From Clostridium sp. OM02-18AC (GTDB lineage: Bacteria > Bacillota > Clostridia > Lachnospirales > Lachnospiraceae): a stretch of 64,000 nt of DNA. A program made the position numbers and the translations under genes. Below are positions 8,905-17,304 of this stretch, in pieces (the first letter of the stretch is position 1; every line of letters begins with the position of its first letter). The notes under the pieces were generated by a model. It worked only from the letters and a program-made list of their open reading frames with translations, had not been told where the DNA came from and ran no database searches. The DNA lies in assembly GCF_003481825.1 (NCBI RefSeq), contig NZ_QULW01000004.1, positions 1-64,000 of the forward strand. Reading direction: 5' to 3'.

Positions 8905-10236
8905 TTATTCTTCCGGCGGAAGCGTCAGATTTAAGATGATCGCCATGATCGTTGCCACTACCACGGACGAACTTCCAAATACGGTGTTGATCCACGCCGG
9001 GATTCCAGGGCCCTGCAGGCATCCGGATACCTGGGTGATACCAACGCCAAGTGCTACTGACATACCAACTACGGTAGTCTTTCTTGCAGTCATGCCATCT
9101 TTGGTGAACAGACGCACACCGGTCATTGCGATCTGCGCAAATACGGAAAGCGTAGCGCCGCCGATTACACACTGCGGAATGGTGGTCAGTGCTGCAGAGA
9201 GGCCAGGAATCAGACCTGCTACCAGAAGCACTGCTGCAGATACCGCGAAGATCACGCGGTTTACTACTTTGTTCATGGTTACGATGCCCACGTTCTGGCT
9301 GTAGGAAGCTGTCGGCAGTGCTCCGAAGAACGCGCCTACGATACTTGCAACACCCTGAACCAGGATACCGCCCTGAAGCTCATTGTCTGTCGGGACACGA
9401 TCCATACCGCCTACGGTCGTGGAGGTAAGATCACCGATCGTCTGCACTGCATTGACTGCGTACACGATAGCCAGGGAAGCACAGGCTGCCGGAGCAAATT
9501 CAATTTTGAAGTGCATCAGCTGCGGGAATGCCACAACAGAGGTGGTATTCAGCACATTGGTGAAATCCACCATGCCCAGAAACAAAGATACTACATAACC
9601 AACGATGATACCGAAGAAAAGGGAACCCAGCTTCAAAACGCCCTTTGTAAAGTTGTTCAGGAATAAAACAACTGCAAATGTTAAAAGCGCAATGAACCAG
9701 TTCTTTAAACCACCGAATTCCGGATGTCCGGAACCGCCTGCCATATAACGGATTGCCGTCGGATACAGGGAAAGACCGATGGTAAAGATAACCGTACCGG
9801 TAACGATGTCCGGGAACAGTTTCCGGATCTGCTTTACAAAGACCGCGAAAACGATTGCGACAACACCGCCAACAATCTGCGCGCCCATAATCGCGCCAAT
9901 GCCAAACTCACCGCCGATAGCAGTCAGAGTCGGTACGTAAGCAAAACTGGTACCCATGATAACCGGAAGTGCCGCACCAATTTTATGGAACAGCGGAAAC
10001 AGCTGCAAAAATGTCGCCAGCGCGGTGAAAATAAGCGCTGCCTGGATCATCATGGTCTTCTCCTCATCGGTCAGACCGCATACCCCTGCGATGATCATGG
10101 ACGGTGTGATAACACCGACGATTGCTGCCAGAACGTGTTGTAAACTTAACGGAATCAGCTTGGATGTTTCCGGTGCTTTTCCATAAAAGTCAAACAATAC
10201 GTTCCCGTTTCCGGTTTCTTTTGTCTTCTCCTTCAT
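8905..10236 (-). CDS. NCS2 family uracil/xanthine/urate permease
   Basis: About 443 residues from the ATG at 10236 (an in-frame ATG at 10272 would add 12). Neither start has a good ribosome site, so the choice is uncertain. The protein has around 12-14 hydrophobic segments and NCS2 signatures: PLSLQHVLAAIVGVITP near the start, then GTSFAYVPTL, AVNAVQTIGDLTSTT and GALPTASYSQNVG. NCS2 carriers import xanthine, uric acid or uracil by proton symport. Position beside the purine-oxidising genes argues for xanthine or urate. Transcription seems to start about 160 bases upstream and to run through a structured leader. Confidence 0.87.
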   Translation of the reverse strand: MKEKTKETGNGNVLFDFYGKAPETSKLIPLSLQHVLAAIVGVITPSMIIAGVCGLTDEEKTMMIQAALIFTALATFLQLFPLFHKIGAALPVIMGTSFAYVPTLTAIGGEFGIGAIMGAQIVGGVVAIVFAVFVKQIRKLFPDIVTGTVIFTIGLSLYPTAIRYMAGGSGHPEFGGLKNWFIALLTFAVVLFLNNFTKGVLKLGSLFFGIIVGYVVSLFLGMVDFTNVLNTTSVVAFPQLMHFKIEFAPAACASLAIVYAVNAVQTIGDLTSTTVGGMDRVPTDNELQGGILVQGVASIVGAFFGALPTASYSQNVGIVTMNKVVNRVIFAVSAAVLLVAGLIPGLSAALTTIPQCVIGGATLSVFAQIAMTGVRLFTKDGMTARKTTVVGMSVALGVGITQVSGCLQGPGIPAWINTVFGSSSVVVATIMAIILNLTLPPEE

Positions 10237-10297
10237 GCTTTTTTTGAGGTACAAACGAACGGGACTGTTCATTCTGTCCGTAGCAACAAAAGAAACA

Positions 10298-10390
10298 GAT
10301 ATTTAGCTTGAGCAACGAGTCCGGCCCCCAACCAGACTTCAGTCCGTCTGCGCCTCCCCTCCTTACTTTTTTTTATTTTTGCTAAATATA
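10298..10390 (-). ncRNA. Candidate cis-regulatory leader RNA (riboswitch-like) of the permease
   Basis: On the minus strand, ATATTTAGC (reverse complement of 10381-10389) can pair with GCTAAATAT (reverse complement of 10299-10307), a 9-bp closing stem around 73 nt. The 5' arm begins only about 10 nt after the predicted transcription start. Inside, two mutually exclusive hairpins are possible: CAGAC with GTCTG, or AGTCTGG with CCGGACT. A purine-rich run (GGAGGGGAGG) and TTGGGGG lie alongside. The layout resembles a riboswitch with alternative folds, but I do not recognise a purine, guanidine, PRPP, preQ1 or folate class. It is a candidate only. Confidence 0.45.
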
Positions 10391-10404
10391 TTTTTGTTAG
10401 TTTC

Positions 10405-10432
10405 ATCATAACATATTATGGGGGAAATGCAA
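10405..10432 (-). promoter_or_regulatory. Promoter of the permease leader
   Basis: On the minus strand, TTGCAT (10427-10432), 16 bases, then TATGAT (10405-10410). Predicted start of transcription is near 10398, immediately before the closing stem of the leader RNA. Confidence 0.6.
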
Positions 10433-10636
10433 GTGTTTTAGATAATTTTTTCTCAAATCTTTGATTTTTTTTGTGCTCATTGTATACTTTCTGTTAGATT
10501 TTCTTTTCTGTCCTGACACAAAACCTTACTTTTTGTGTGATTTGATCCTATTTTCTGTTTTGTGCAGTGATAAGCATCCATAGAGCCCAAAAACGATGAT
10601 ACAAAAACGAGGTCTTCCCCCGATCTGTTCTGAAAT
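10433..10636. other. Gene-free AT-rich gap
   Basis: About 200 bases between the permease promoter and the degV terminator, rich in T tracts. No coding region, tRNA or convincing structured element was seen. Confidence 0.5.
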
Positions 10637-10690
10637 AAAAAACAGGACAAAGAAGACGTTCTTCATGGTCAACTTCTTTGCCCTGTTTTC
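10637..10690 (-). terminator. Intrinsic terminator of degV
   Basis: AAACAGG-A-CAAAGAAG (10639-10655) pairs with CTTCTTTG-C-CCTGTTT (10673-10688), one mismatch. On the minus strand it is followed by a run of six T. It lies about 45 bases past the degV stop. Confidence 0.8.
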
Positions 10691-10734
10691 TGCCTTTATT
10701 TCAGCGTACCAATCGATATTATGTTGTTATATTT

Positions 10735-11580
10735 TTAACCAACCGCCAGGATGATTCCTCCATCCCCGGCATATACCGTTGCAACTCCGGCGGTATCCGT
10801 GATCACGATATCCCGGTAGTTCCCGCGTTTTTCCAGCTCTGCCTTTACCTGGAGTGCACGCTCCGGGCAGTTCACGTGGGCAATCACCGCACGCTTTTCT
10901 TCTGGATTTCCGGCACGTTTTGTGGCAAGTTCACACATACGGGCCAGACCTTTTGTGATGCCTCTTGCCTGATCCAGTTTGATGATCACACCATGATCAG
11001 CGCCCATGACCGGCTTAATGTTTAATGCCGTTGCAAAAAATGCCTGCAGCCCCGTGAGGCGGCCATTCTTGCGCAGCGGCTCCAGTGTATCGATAACAAA
11101 ATACGTCTGCTGCTCGTCGCGCATGGTCAGGATCCGTTTTGAGATTTCCCCAAACCCAAGTCCTTCCTCATACATATCGCGGATTGTAAGCGCTTCGTTG
11201 AGTTCTCCTGCAGAAGCCGATTCGGAATCGATGACAAGGATGTTCTTGCTGCCTGCGCCATGCTCTTCCTCATAAAGCTGCTTTCCCAGTACGGCGCTGT
11301 TATAAGTCCCGCTTAAATGACTGGATAAGGTAATGATATAAATATCGTCCGCATCGCACTCACAGGCTTTCTTGAATGCTTCTGGGGACGGACATGCCGT
11401 TTTCGGGCAGTTCGGACTCTCCTTTACCATTTTAATAAATGCTTTCTGGTCAAATGTCTCGTCATCGATCACCATATGATCATCCACCTGAAGTGTCAGG
11501 GGAATCATCTCAAATCTGGGATCTTTTTTTAATTCCTCTGTTAAATCCAGGCAGCTGTCGCCAAAAATCTTATAGCTCAT
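10735..11580 (-). CDS. DegV family fatty-acid-binding protein
   Basis: 281 residues from the ATG at 11580 with GGAGGAGA upstream; the open frame extends 32 codons further without a start signal. The sequence opens SYKIFGDSCLDLTEELKK and contains TACPSPEAFKKA, LSSHLSGTYNSA and GRLTGLQAFFATALNIKPV, typical of the DegV/FakB fold. That fold binds a fatty acid in a tunnel, often for FakA-dependent phosphorylation of exogenous fatty acids. No fakA is nearby. It appears to be a single-gene unit with its own promoter and terminator. Ligand is unknown. Confidence 0.87.
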   Translation of the reverse strand: MSYKIFGDSCLDLTEELKKDPRFEMIPLTLQVDDHMVIDDETFDQKAFIKMVKESPNCPKTACPSPEAFKKACECDADDIYIITLSSHLSGTYNSAVLGKQLYEEEHGAGSKNILVIDSESASAGELNEALTIRDMYEEGLGFGEISKRILTMRDEQQTYFVIDTLEPLRKNGRLTGLQAFFATALNIKPVMGADHGVIIKLDQARGITKGLARMCELATKRAGNPEEKRAVIAHVNCPERALQVKAELEKRGNYRDIVITDTAGVATVYAGDGGIILAVG

Positions 11581-11700
11581 ATTCTCCTCCAAACCGTCCC
11601 GCTGCCTCTTTCCCTGCTGCCGGACACAGATACCTGTCCGGTCATCTTTTTCTTTGCAGATACAGCGCGCCTCCATCTCACATAGTTTTTATTACTACTT

Positions 11701-11728
11701 ATTATAGCATAGTTTACTGATAATGCAA
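11701..11728 (-). promoter_or_regulatory. Promoter of degV
   Basis: On the minus strand TTGCAT (11723-11728), 16 bases, TATAAT (11701-11706), about 120 bases upstream of the start. The leader contains a small GC hairpin, CCGGACA with TGTCCGG (11620-11641). Confidence 0.65.
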
Positions 11729-11832
11729 GCAAGGAATGAAGGATCCATCATCGATCCGTGAAAACACGTGAACACATAAACATTCCGGCAGACAAGGTCC
11801 TGTCTGAAAATACGTTTGGAAAAAAAATAGCA

Positions 11833-11861
11833 TTGTGACTTTTCCTTCCTTATGATAAAAT
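11833..11861 (+). promoter_or_regulatory. Promoter of the DUF969-DUF979-pcp operon
   Basis: TTGTGA (11833-11838), a 17-base spacer and TAAAAT (11856-11861), giving a leader of about 120 bases before the ATG at 11991. No structured element was recognised in the rest of this 410-base intergenic stretch apart from the degV promoter. Confidence 0.5.
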
Positions 11862-11990
11862 TTCAGATGCTGCTTCACACGGCATTTCGTTACGTTTCCC
11901 ATACCGTGACCAGCAACAGGCTTCTCCATCCGGAACATTCCTGTCCGTGAGCAGTTTCGTACTTACAATATCATAAGGAGGATTCTTTCC

Positions 11991-12683
11991 ATGGAAGTGA
12001 TCAAACTGATCGGTGTCCTGATCGTTATCATTGGCTTTATCTTAAAGCTGGATACACTCGCTGTTGTTGTCGTAGCCGGACTTGCTACCGGACTCGTAGC
12101 CGGCATGAGCCCAATGCAGATCCTGGACACACTCGGTACCGCGTTTATTACAAACCGGACCGCCACACTTTTCATTCTCACACTGCCTGTGATCGGCATC
12201 TGTGAGCGATGCGGCTTAAAAGATAAAGCCGTAGACTTTATTACCTCATTAAAGAATGCAACGACCGGACGTCTGATTGCCATCTGGCAGCTCATCCGTA
12301 CCATCGCATCTGCATTTTCCCTGCGTATCGGCGGACATCCGCAGTTTATCCGTCCTCTCATCAACCCGATGGCGCAGGCTGCAGCGGTTGTACAGTACGG
12401 GGAACTGGATGAAAAAACAGAAGACGAGATCAAGGGCATGTGTGCCGGAAGCGAAAACTACGGGAACTTTTTCGCCCAGAACTGTTTCATGGGTTCATCC
12501 GGTACGCTTTTGATCGTTTCTACCTTAAGCGAACAGGGATACCCGGTCGATGCACTCCAGATTGCCGGACAGTCTGTCCCGATCGCCGTGATTTCCGTGA
12601 TCGTAGGCGTCATCTACGCACTGATCTTTGACCAGATCTTAAAACGCCGGTTCGCAAGCCGGAAGAAACAGGAGGAAAACTAA
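11991..12683 (+). CDS. DUF969 family membrane protein (5-oxoproline/pyroglutamate-linked transporter half)
   Basis: 230 residues, ATG at 11991 preceded by AAGGAGG. Several hydrophobic helices (residues 1-45 and 190-215, for example) and family features such as ALGTAFITNRTATLF-like, FSLRIGGHPQFIRPLI and ENYGNFFAQNCFMGSSGTLL. It is the first of three tightly packed genes. One base separates its stop from the DUF979 gene, and pyroglutamyl-peptidase follows. DUF969 and DUF979 proteins habitually occur as a pair beside pcp or 5-oxoprolinase genes, so together they probably form a membrane carrier for pyroglutamate or pyroglutamyl peptides; this is inferred from synteny. Confidence 0.85.
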   Translation: MEVIKLIGVLIVIIGFILKLDTLAVVVVAGLATGLVAGMSPMQILDTLGTAFITNRTATLFILTLPVIGICERCGLKDKAVDFITSLKNATTGRLIAIWQLIRTIASAFSLRIGGHPQFIRPLINPMAQAAAVVQYGELDEKTEDEIKGMCAGSENYGNFFAQNCFMGSSGTLLIVSTLSEQGYPVDALQIAGQSVPIAVISVIVGVIYALIFDQILKRRFASRKKQEEN

Positions 12684-12684
12684 C

Positions 12685-13614
12685 ATGACCTGGACCGTAA
12701 GCACCATTGTTGCAGAAATTTTCTACTGCATCATCGGCCTTTTCTTCGTTTCGAACGGCGTCAAGGCATTAAAAGATTCCGAATGCAAAAAACGCGTGAC
12801 CACCGCACTCTTCTGGTTTATCCTGGCATTCACGTTCATTGCCGGAGCATACCTTCCGCGCTGGATCACAGGCGCCTGCGTCGTACTGATGGCTGCCCTG
12901 ACCGCTTTCCATCTGGTTGCACCGTCCAGAAGCGATGTTCCAGACGCAGCCGAAACCAGAAAAGCAGCCGACAAAATCGGCTACTCCGTTTTCATTCCGC
13001 CGCTTACCCTGGCTATCAGCGCCGTCCTTGTTGCAACATTCTTAAAAGTACTCGGCGCCAACAACGCCATCGGTATCTCCGGTGCCATTGCACTGATCGT
13101 GGCACTGCTGCTTTTCAAGACCAGACCTTCCTACGCAGTGACCGACGGAACCCGTCTGGTAGACAATGTCGGCGTAACCGGCATTCTGCCTCAGGTTCTC
13201 GCTGCCCTCGGCTCCCTGTTCACGGCAGCCGGTGTCGGTGACGTCATCGCACACGGTGTCAGCGCCGTGATCCCGGCCAATAACCTGTTTGCCGCAACCG
13301 CCGTATACTGCATCGCCATGGCTCTCTTCACCATGATCATGGGCAACGGCTTCGCTGCTTTCTCTGTCATCACCGTCGGCATCGGTATCCCGTTTCTGAT
13401 CGCCCAGGGTGCAAACCCGGTTGTTGTCGGTACACTTGGACTGACTGCAGGCTACTGCGGAACCCTTATGACGCCGATGGCTGCAAACTTCAACATTGTC
13501 CCGGTGGCACTTCTGGAGACCAAAAGCAAATACGCTGTCATCAAATCCCAGCTTCCGGTGGCACTCACCATGCTAGTGATCCACATTTTGTTGATGTATT
13601 TCCTGGCATTTTAG
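12685..13614 (+). CDS. DUF979 family membrane protein (partner of DUF969)
   Basis: 309 residues from the ATG at 12685, with AGGAGG overlapping the end of the preceding gene. About eight to ten hydrophobic segments are visible, and the carboxyl half has GNGFAAFSVITVGIGIPFL and TLGLTAGYCGTLMTPMAANF, reminiscent of ion-transporter re-entrant loops. Length and sequence fit DUF979, the constant partner of DUF969. The likely role is the second half of a two-protein carrier for pyroglutamyl compounds. Substrate assignment rests on the neighbouring pcp gene. Confidence 0.85.
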   Translation: MTWTVSTIVAEIFYCIIGLFFVSNGVKALKDSECKKRVTTALFWFILAFTFIAGAYLPRWITGACVVLMAALTAFHLVAPSRSDVPDAAETRKAADKIGYSVFIPPLTLAISAVLVATFLKVLGANNAIGISGAIALIVALLLFKTRPSYAVTDGTRLVDNVGVTGILPQVLAALGSLFTAAGVGDVIAHGVSAVIPANNLFAATAVYCIAMALFTMIMGNGFAAFSVITVGIGIPFLIAQGANPVVVGTLGLTAGYCGTLMTPMAANFNIVPVALLETKSKYAVIKSQLPVALTMLVIHILLMYFLAF

Positions 13615-13716
13615 TTTCCCGGCATTCCGATATCACTCATCAAATTTCTTTTTGGGAAAGACTGGCCTGACATTCTTTTCCATCAGACAAATACAAACGA
13701 AAGCGAGGTTTTTCTC

Positions 13717-14361
13717 ATGAAACTTCTTTTAACCGCATTTGACCCATTCGGTGGAGACAAAGTCAACCCGGCACTGGAAGCTGTAAAACTGGTATCTTCC
13801 CAGGTCGACAGCGTGGAAATCGTAAAAGTAGAAGTACCTACCGTATTCCGCAAATCCATCGCAACTGTTGCTGCTGCCATTGAAAAAGAAAAGCCGGATG
13901 CCGTCCTGTGTATCGGTCAGGCAGGCGGCCGCTACGACATCACCCCGGAACGCGTAGCCATCAACTTAGATGACGCCCGCATCCAGGATAACGAAGGGAA
14001 CCAGCCGATTGATCTGCCGATCTATGAAGACGGTGCTCCGGCATATTTTTCTGACCTGCCGATCAAAGCCATGGTCCAGAACATCCGCGAAGCAGGTCTT
14101 CCGGCCAGTGTCTCCAATACTGCAGGTACCTTTGTCTGCAACCATTTAATGTACGGTGTGCTCTACACCCTGGCGAAAAACTATCCAGGTGTGCGCGGCG
14201 GTTTCATGCATGTTCCATTCATTCCAGAACAGGTTGTTGGAAGACCTGCACCGGCTCCATCCATGAACCTGCACGATATCGCCCGCGGCATCGAAGCTGC
14301 GATCCAGGCAATTGGAAGCTATGAAAACGATATCCGGACTGCGGAAGGACAGACACACTAA
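13717..14361 (+). CDS. pcp: Pyroglutamyl-peptidase I
   Basis: 214 residues, the normal size for this C15 cysteine peptidase. It opens [18 protein letters not shown], has [17 protein letters not shown] with the catalytic Glu region, [15 protein letters not shown] with the nucleophilic Cys, and [12 protein letters not shown] with the catalytic His. The enzyme removes amino-terminal pyroglutamate from peptides in the cytoplasm. It sits about 100 bases after DUF979 and completes a pyroglutamyl-peptide uptake and hydrolysis operon. The complete catalytic triad predicts activity. Confidence 0.95.
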   Translation: MKLLLTAFDPFGGDKVNPALEAVKLVSSQVDSVEIVKVEVPTVFRKSIATVAAAIEKEKPDAVLCIGQAGGRYDITPERVAINLDDARIQDNEGNQPIDLPIYEDGAPAYFSDLPIKAMVQNIREAGLPASVSNTAGTFVCNHLMYGVLYTLAKNYPGVRGGFMHVPFIPEQVVGRPAPAPSMNLHDIARGIEAAIQAIGSYENDIRTAEGQTH

Positions 14362-14384
14362 CTTTCTTCACACAGTCCGGATAT
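14330..14384 (+). terminator. Hairpin at the end of pcp
   Basis: ATATCCGGACTG (14330-14341) pairs perfectly with CAGTCCGGATAT (14373-14384), leaving a 31-base loop that includes the pcp stop codon. No T run follows on the plus strand, so it may act as a weak or factor-assisted terminator, or protect the 3' end. Confidence 0.45.
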
Positions 14385-14414
14385 AGGGGGATTCTATCAA
14401 ATTATAGTAACAAC

Positions 14415-15485
14415 TTATTTTTTCTCAGCCAGCTTGCGCACAACTTCATCGCCAACCTGGTTTGTCTTAGCGGTTCCGCCCAAATCCGGGGTGAGGACCG
14501 CTTTTTCTACGAGCATTTCCTCAATGATATCGATCAGGCGTGCTGCCCATTCCGGATGTCCGAAGAAATCCAGCATCTGGCTTGCAGACCATACGGTTGC
14601 CAGCGGGTTTGCCTTACCCTGACCTGCAATATCCGGTGCAGAACCATGGATCGGCTCAAACATGGACGGGAACTTGCGCTCCGGGTTTAAGTTCGCACCT
14701 GCAGCCAGTCCCATACCGCCGGAAATCGCAGCACCAAGGTCGGTCAGGATGTCACCAAACAGGTTGGACGTAACTACGATCTGGAAACGTTTCGGATCTT
14801 TTACCATGAACATGCTTGCCGCATCTACCAGAAGGGAATGGGTTTCCACATCCGGATATTCCTCACCAACCTCTTTAAAGATCTGATCCCAGAATACCAT
14901 GGAATAATTTAATGCATTTCCTTTGCTGATACTGGTCAGGGTCTTTTTCTCTTTTCTTGCAAGCTCATATGCATAGCGGATGATACGCTCACAGCCGACA
15001 CGGGAGAAGACGCCATCCTGGATCACAACTTCATTTGGTTTGCCCGGGAACAGCCAGCTTCCGCTTCCTGCATACTCGCCCTCACTGTTTTCACGGACAA
15101 ACATCATATCGATATCTTCACGCTTTACATCTTTTAACGGACACGGAGCACCCTTTAAGAGTTTTACCGGTCTTAAGTTTACATACTGGTCGAATTTCTT
15201 GCGGATGATCAGCAGCAGATCCCAAAGAGAAATATGATCCGGCACGCCCGGATAGCCAACTGCGCCAAGGAAGATCGCATCGAATTTTGACAGCTGCTCA
15301 ATGCCATCTTCTGCCATCATGCGTCCATTCTTTAAATAATACTCACAGCCCCACGGAAAATCCGTAAAGTCAAACTGAAACGTTCCATCCAGTTCAGCGA
15401 CTTTCTCCAACACCTTTTTGCCCTCTGCAAGGACCTCCGGACCAATGCCATCTCCGGCGATGACCGCTACTTTGTGTGTTACCAT
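14415..15485 (-). CDS. D-malate/tartrate dehydrogenase (decarboxylating, isopropylmalate dehydrogenase family)
   Basis: 356 residues from an ATG with GAGGAGG upstream. It is a beta-decarboxylating dehydrogenase: KVAVIAGDGIGPEVLAEG at the start, LRPVKLLKG, FVRENSEGEYAG, the metal-binding SNLFGDILTDLGAAISGG and GSAPDIAGQGKANP. The sequence is closer to TtuC/DmlA (tartrate or D-malate dehydrogenase) than to LeuB. It would oxidise D-malate to pyruvate and CO2, or tartrate, with NAD. A LysR gene directly upstream on the same strand is its probable regulator. No leu biosynthetic genes are nearby, supporting a catabolic role. Confidence 0.85.
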   Translation of the reverse strand: MVTHKVAVIAGDGIGPEVLAEGKKVLEKVAELDGTFQFDFTDFPWGCEYYLKNGRMMAEDGIEQLSKFDAIFLGAVGYPGVPDHISLWDLLLIIRKKFDQYVNLRPVKLLKGAPCPLKDVKREDIDMMFVRENSEGEYAGSGSWLFPGKPNEVVIQDGVFSRVGCERIIRYAYELARKEKKTLTSISKGNALNYSMVFWDQIFKEVGEEYPDVETHSLLVDAASMFMVKDPKRFQIVVTSNLFGDILTDLGAAISGGMGLAAGANLNPERKFPSMFEPIHGSAPDIAGQGKANPLATVWSASQMLDFFGHPEWAARLIDIIEEMLVEKAVLTPDLGGTAKTNQVGDEVVRKLAEKK

Positions 15486-15540
15486 AATGAATACCTCCTC
15501 ATAAACCTTTCAATGAATTGTTTTCGCAACATCTACTATT

Positions 15541-15568
15541 ATGATAACAGTTTGATTGATTTTCGCAA
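15541..15568 (-). promoter_or_regulatory. Promoter of the D-malate/tartrate dehydrogenase gene
   Basis: On the minus strand TTGCGA (15563-15568), 16 bases, TATCAT (15541-15546), between the LysR stop and the dehydrogenase start. This indicates separate transcription of the enzyme, as expected if the LysR protein activates it. Confidence 0.5.
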
Positions 15569-15595
15569 ACGGTGTTAAATTAGGCTGACTAACTT

Positions 15596-16486
15596 TTACT
15601 TATGGATCTGTTTCACATACTCCCTGGTAACTTCAATAAACTTCTTTGCCGCAGAGAACTGGAATACGTCCTTTTTCCAGTACAGGGCAATTGTGTAGAC
15701 CTGGTCCCCCGGAACGGAAAAGCCAACCAGCTTTTCATCCTCCGCTATGATGTCCGTCGTCAAAAAGCCTGCCGCTACACCATCCCGGATAAAACGCAGC
15801 ACCGTGTATGCCTGATTGGTATTATGAATAATATGAAGCGGAATGTTCTGCTCTTCAAACAACTTTTTCAGCCGCTGCGTCTGATAAAACTGATCGGTCA
15901 GCATAACCAACGGTTCTCTGCCAATCATCTCACAGGTCACTTCTTTTTCTTTCGCCAGCGGATGATCCCGGTTTACGCAAAACATCAGCCGCGACTCCCG
16001 GATATTTAAACTTTCACAATCCGCTCCTGCCACCATTTCCCCGGTTCCGCAGCAGACCAGATCCACTTTTCCCTGCTCCAGAAGCTGAAACAGCGCATCC
16101 ACTGTATCTTCCACAGAAAAAATTTCTATTTCCGGATACTGCTGGCGGAACATCCGCCGCAGTTTCGGGTATACGGCATTTCCAAACATGGTCGCAAGAC
16201 CGATCCGCACAAATTCCCGTCCCTCAGAAAGCGTTTTCACCGCTGATTCCATCGCCTCATACTGGCGCTGCATTTTTTTCGCTTCCCGCAAAAACAGGAC
16301 ACCGGCATCCGTAATATACAGGCTGTTATTGCGACGTTCAAACAATGTCACCTTGCATTCCCGCTCCAGTTCTTTCATCGCAGAAGAAATGCCGGGCTGG
16401 GAAATATGCATTTCTTCGGCTGCTTTGGTAAAACTCTTGTATTTGCACACGGTTATAAAATATTGAATCTGCTGTAATGTCATCAT
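15596..16486 (-). CDS. LysR family transcriptional regulator (organic-acid dehydrogenase locus)
   Basis: 296 residues from the ATG at 16486 (a second ATG follows directly); upstream codons in the longer frame lack a start signal. The amino end is a LysR winged helix: LQQIQYFITVCKYKSFTKAA, EEMHISQPGISSAMKELE. The remainder is the periplasmic-binding-like effector domain (VRIGLATMFGNAVYPKL). It lies 110 bases upstream of, and codirectional with, the D-malate/tartrate dehydrogenase gene, so it probably responds to that acid. Effector is inferred. Confidence 0.87.
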   Translation of the reverse strand: MMTLQQIQYFITVCKYKSFTKAAEEMHISQPGISSAMKELERECKVTLFERRNNSLYITDAGVLFLREAKKMQRQYEAMESAVKTLSEGREFVRIGLATMFGNAVYPKLRRMFRQQYPEIEIFSVEDTVDALFQLLEQGKVDLVCCGTGEMVAGADCESLNIRESRLMFCVNRDHPLAKEKEVTCEMIGREPLVMLTDQFYQTQRLKKLFEEQNIPLHIIHNTNQAYTVLRFIRDGVAAGFLTTDIIAEDEKLVGFSVPGDQVYTIALYWKKDVFQFSAAKKFIEVTREYVKQIHK

Positions 16487-16678
16487 GGCATTTTGGCCTC
16501 TTCTTTCGTTATTTTTGTTACTGTTTACGCACAAAGCCGGTAACTTATTTTCTTTTATTATTTCATATTTGGTTTTCTCATGCAAGTCTGGACTAGACTG
16601 ATTACCCGCAATGTTCCGCGCAAAAATGGTCCGGATCACTGACATAACAGTGTTCCGAACCATTTTATAAATCAGGTA

Positions 16679-17188
16679 CTACCAGTGCAACGGATTGCCC
16701 GGATGTTTCCTATTATAATAAGTAAAATATGCAATGATGTAAACAAGTCCAACAATACCGATACATCCGATCACAAAATATCCTGCCTTATACGTTCCAA
16801 AAGCAGTCGCAAGTGCAGCCAGTCCGGTATTGGTCGCCATCAGGCTGATATCTCCACCGATGGACTTTGTAGCAGTCGCAGATGCCTTATACTACGGTTC
16901 GACCGCCCGGATCACGACTGCCTGAAGTACCGGAATACAGCCTCCGAAAGAAAAACCATAGATGACCGCTGCAAGGATCAGCGAAGAAACCGGACGCATG
17001 ATAAGCCCCGTCAGACCAGTCATGCTCATGGCTCCTGCAACAGCCACTTTTTCATAGCCAAGTCCAACGCCATAGCTGACAAACAGTGTTGCAAGAAACT
17101 GGTACGTCAGGCACCCCAGCGTGTAACATACAACCAGTACCAGAAACGGAATGCTAAAAATCGATTTGTTTTCTGTTGCTGTTTCCAT
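16679..17188 (-). pseudogene. MFS transporter remnant with internal deletion and stop
   Basis: The ATG at 17188 (AGGGGATC upstream) opens a frame with the first helices of a major facilitator (LVLVVCYTLGCLTYQF, GAMSMTGLTGLIMRPVS). It passes straight into a carboxyl-terminal part (LILAAVIYGFSFGGCIPVLQ, VIRAVEP) and reaches a TAG. The same frame continues after the stop as YKASATATKSIGGDISLM and ends HPGNPLHW at 16679. Relative to a roughly 400-residue transporter some 230 residues are missing between helix 2-3 and helix 10. It is the distal end of the esterase-Tct-hydrolase operon. Non-functional as a transporter. Confidence 0.85.
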
Positions 17189-17304
17189 AAGATCCCCTTT
17201 TTCTTAGAGAAAAAGGCTTTCAGTTAACAAACCGAAAGCCTTCTTTTCCTGTCTTATTTTGTTTTCTACATCATTTCGTTTTCTGCATCATTCCAATTTT
17301 TTCA

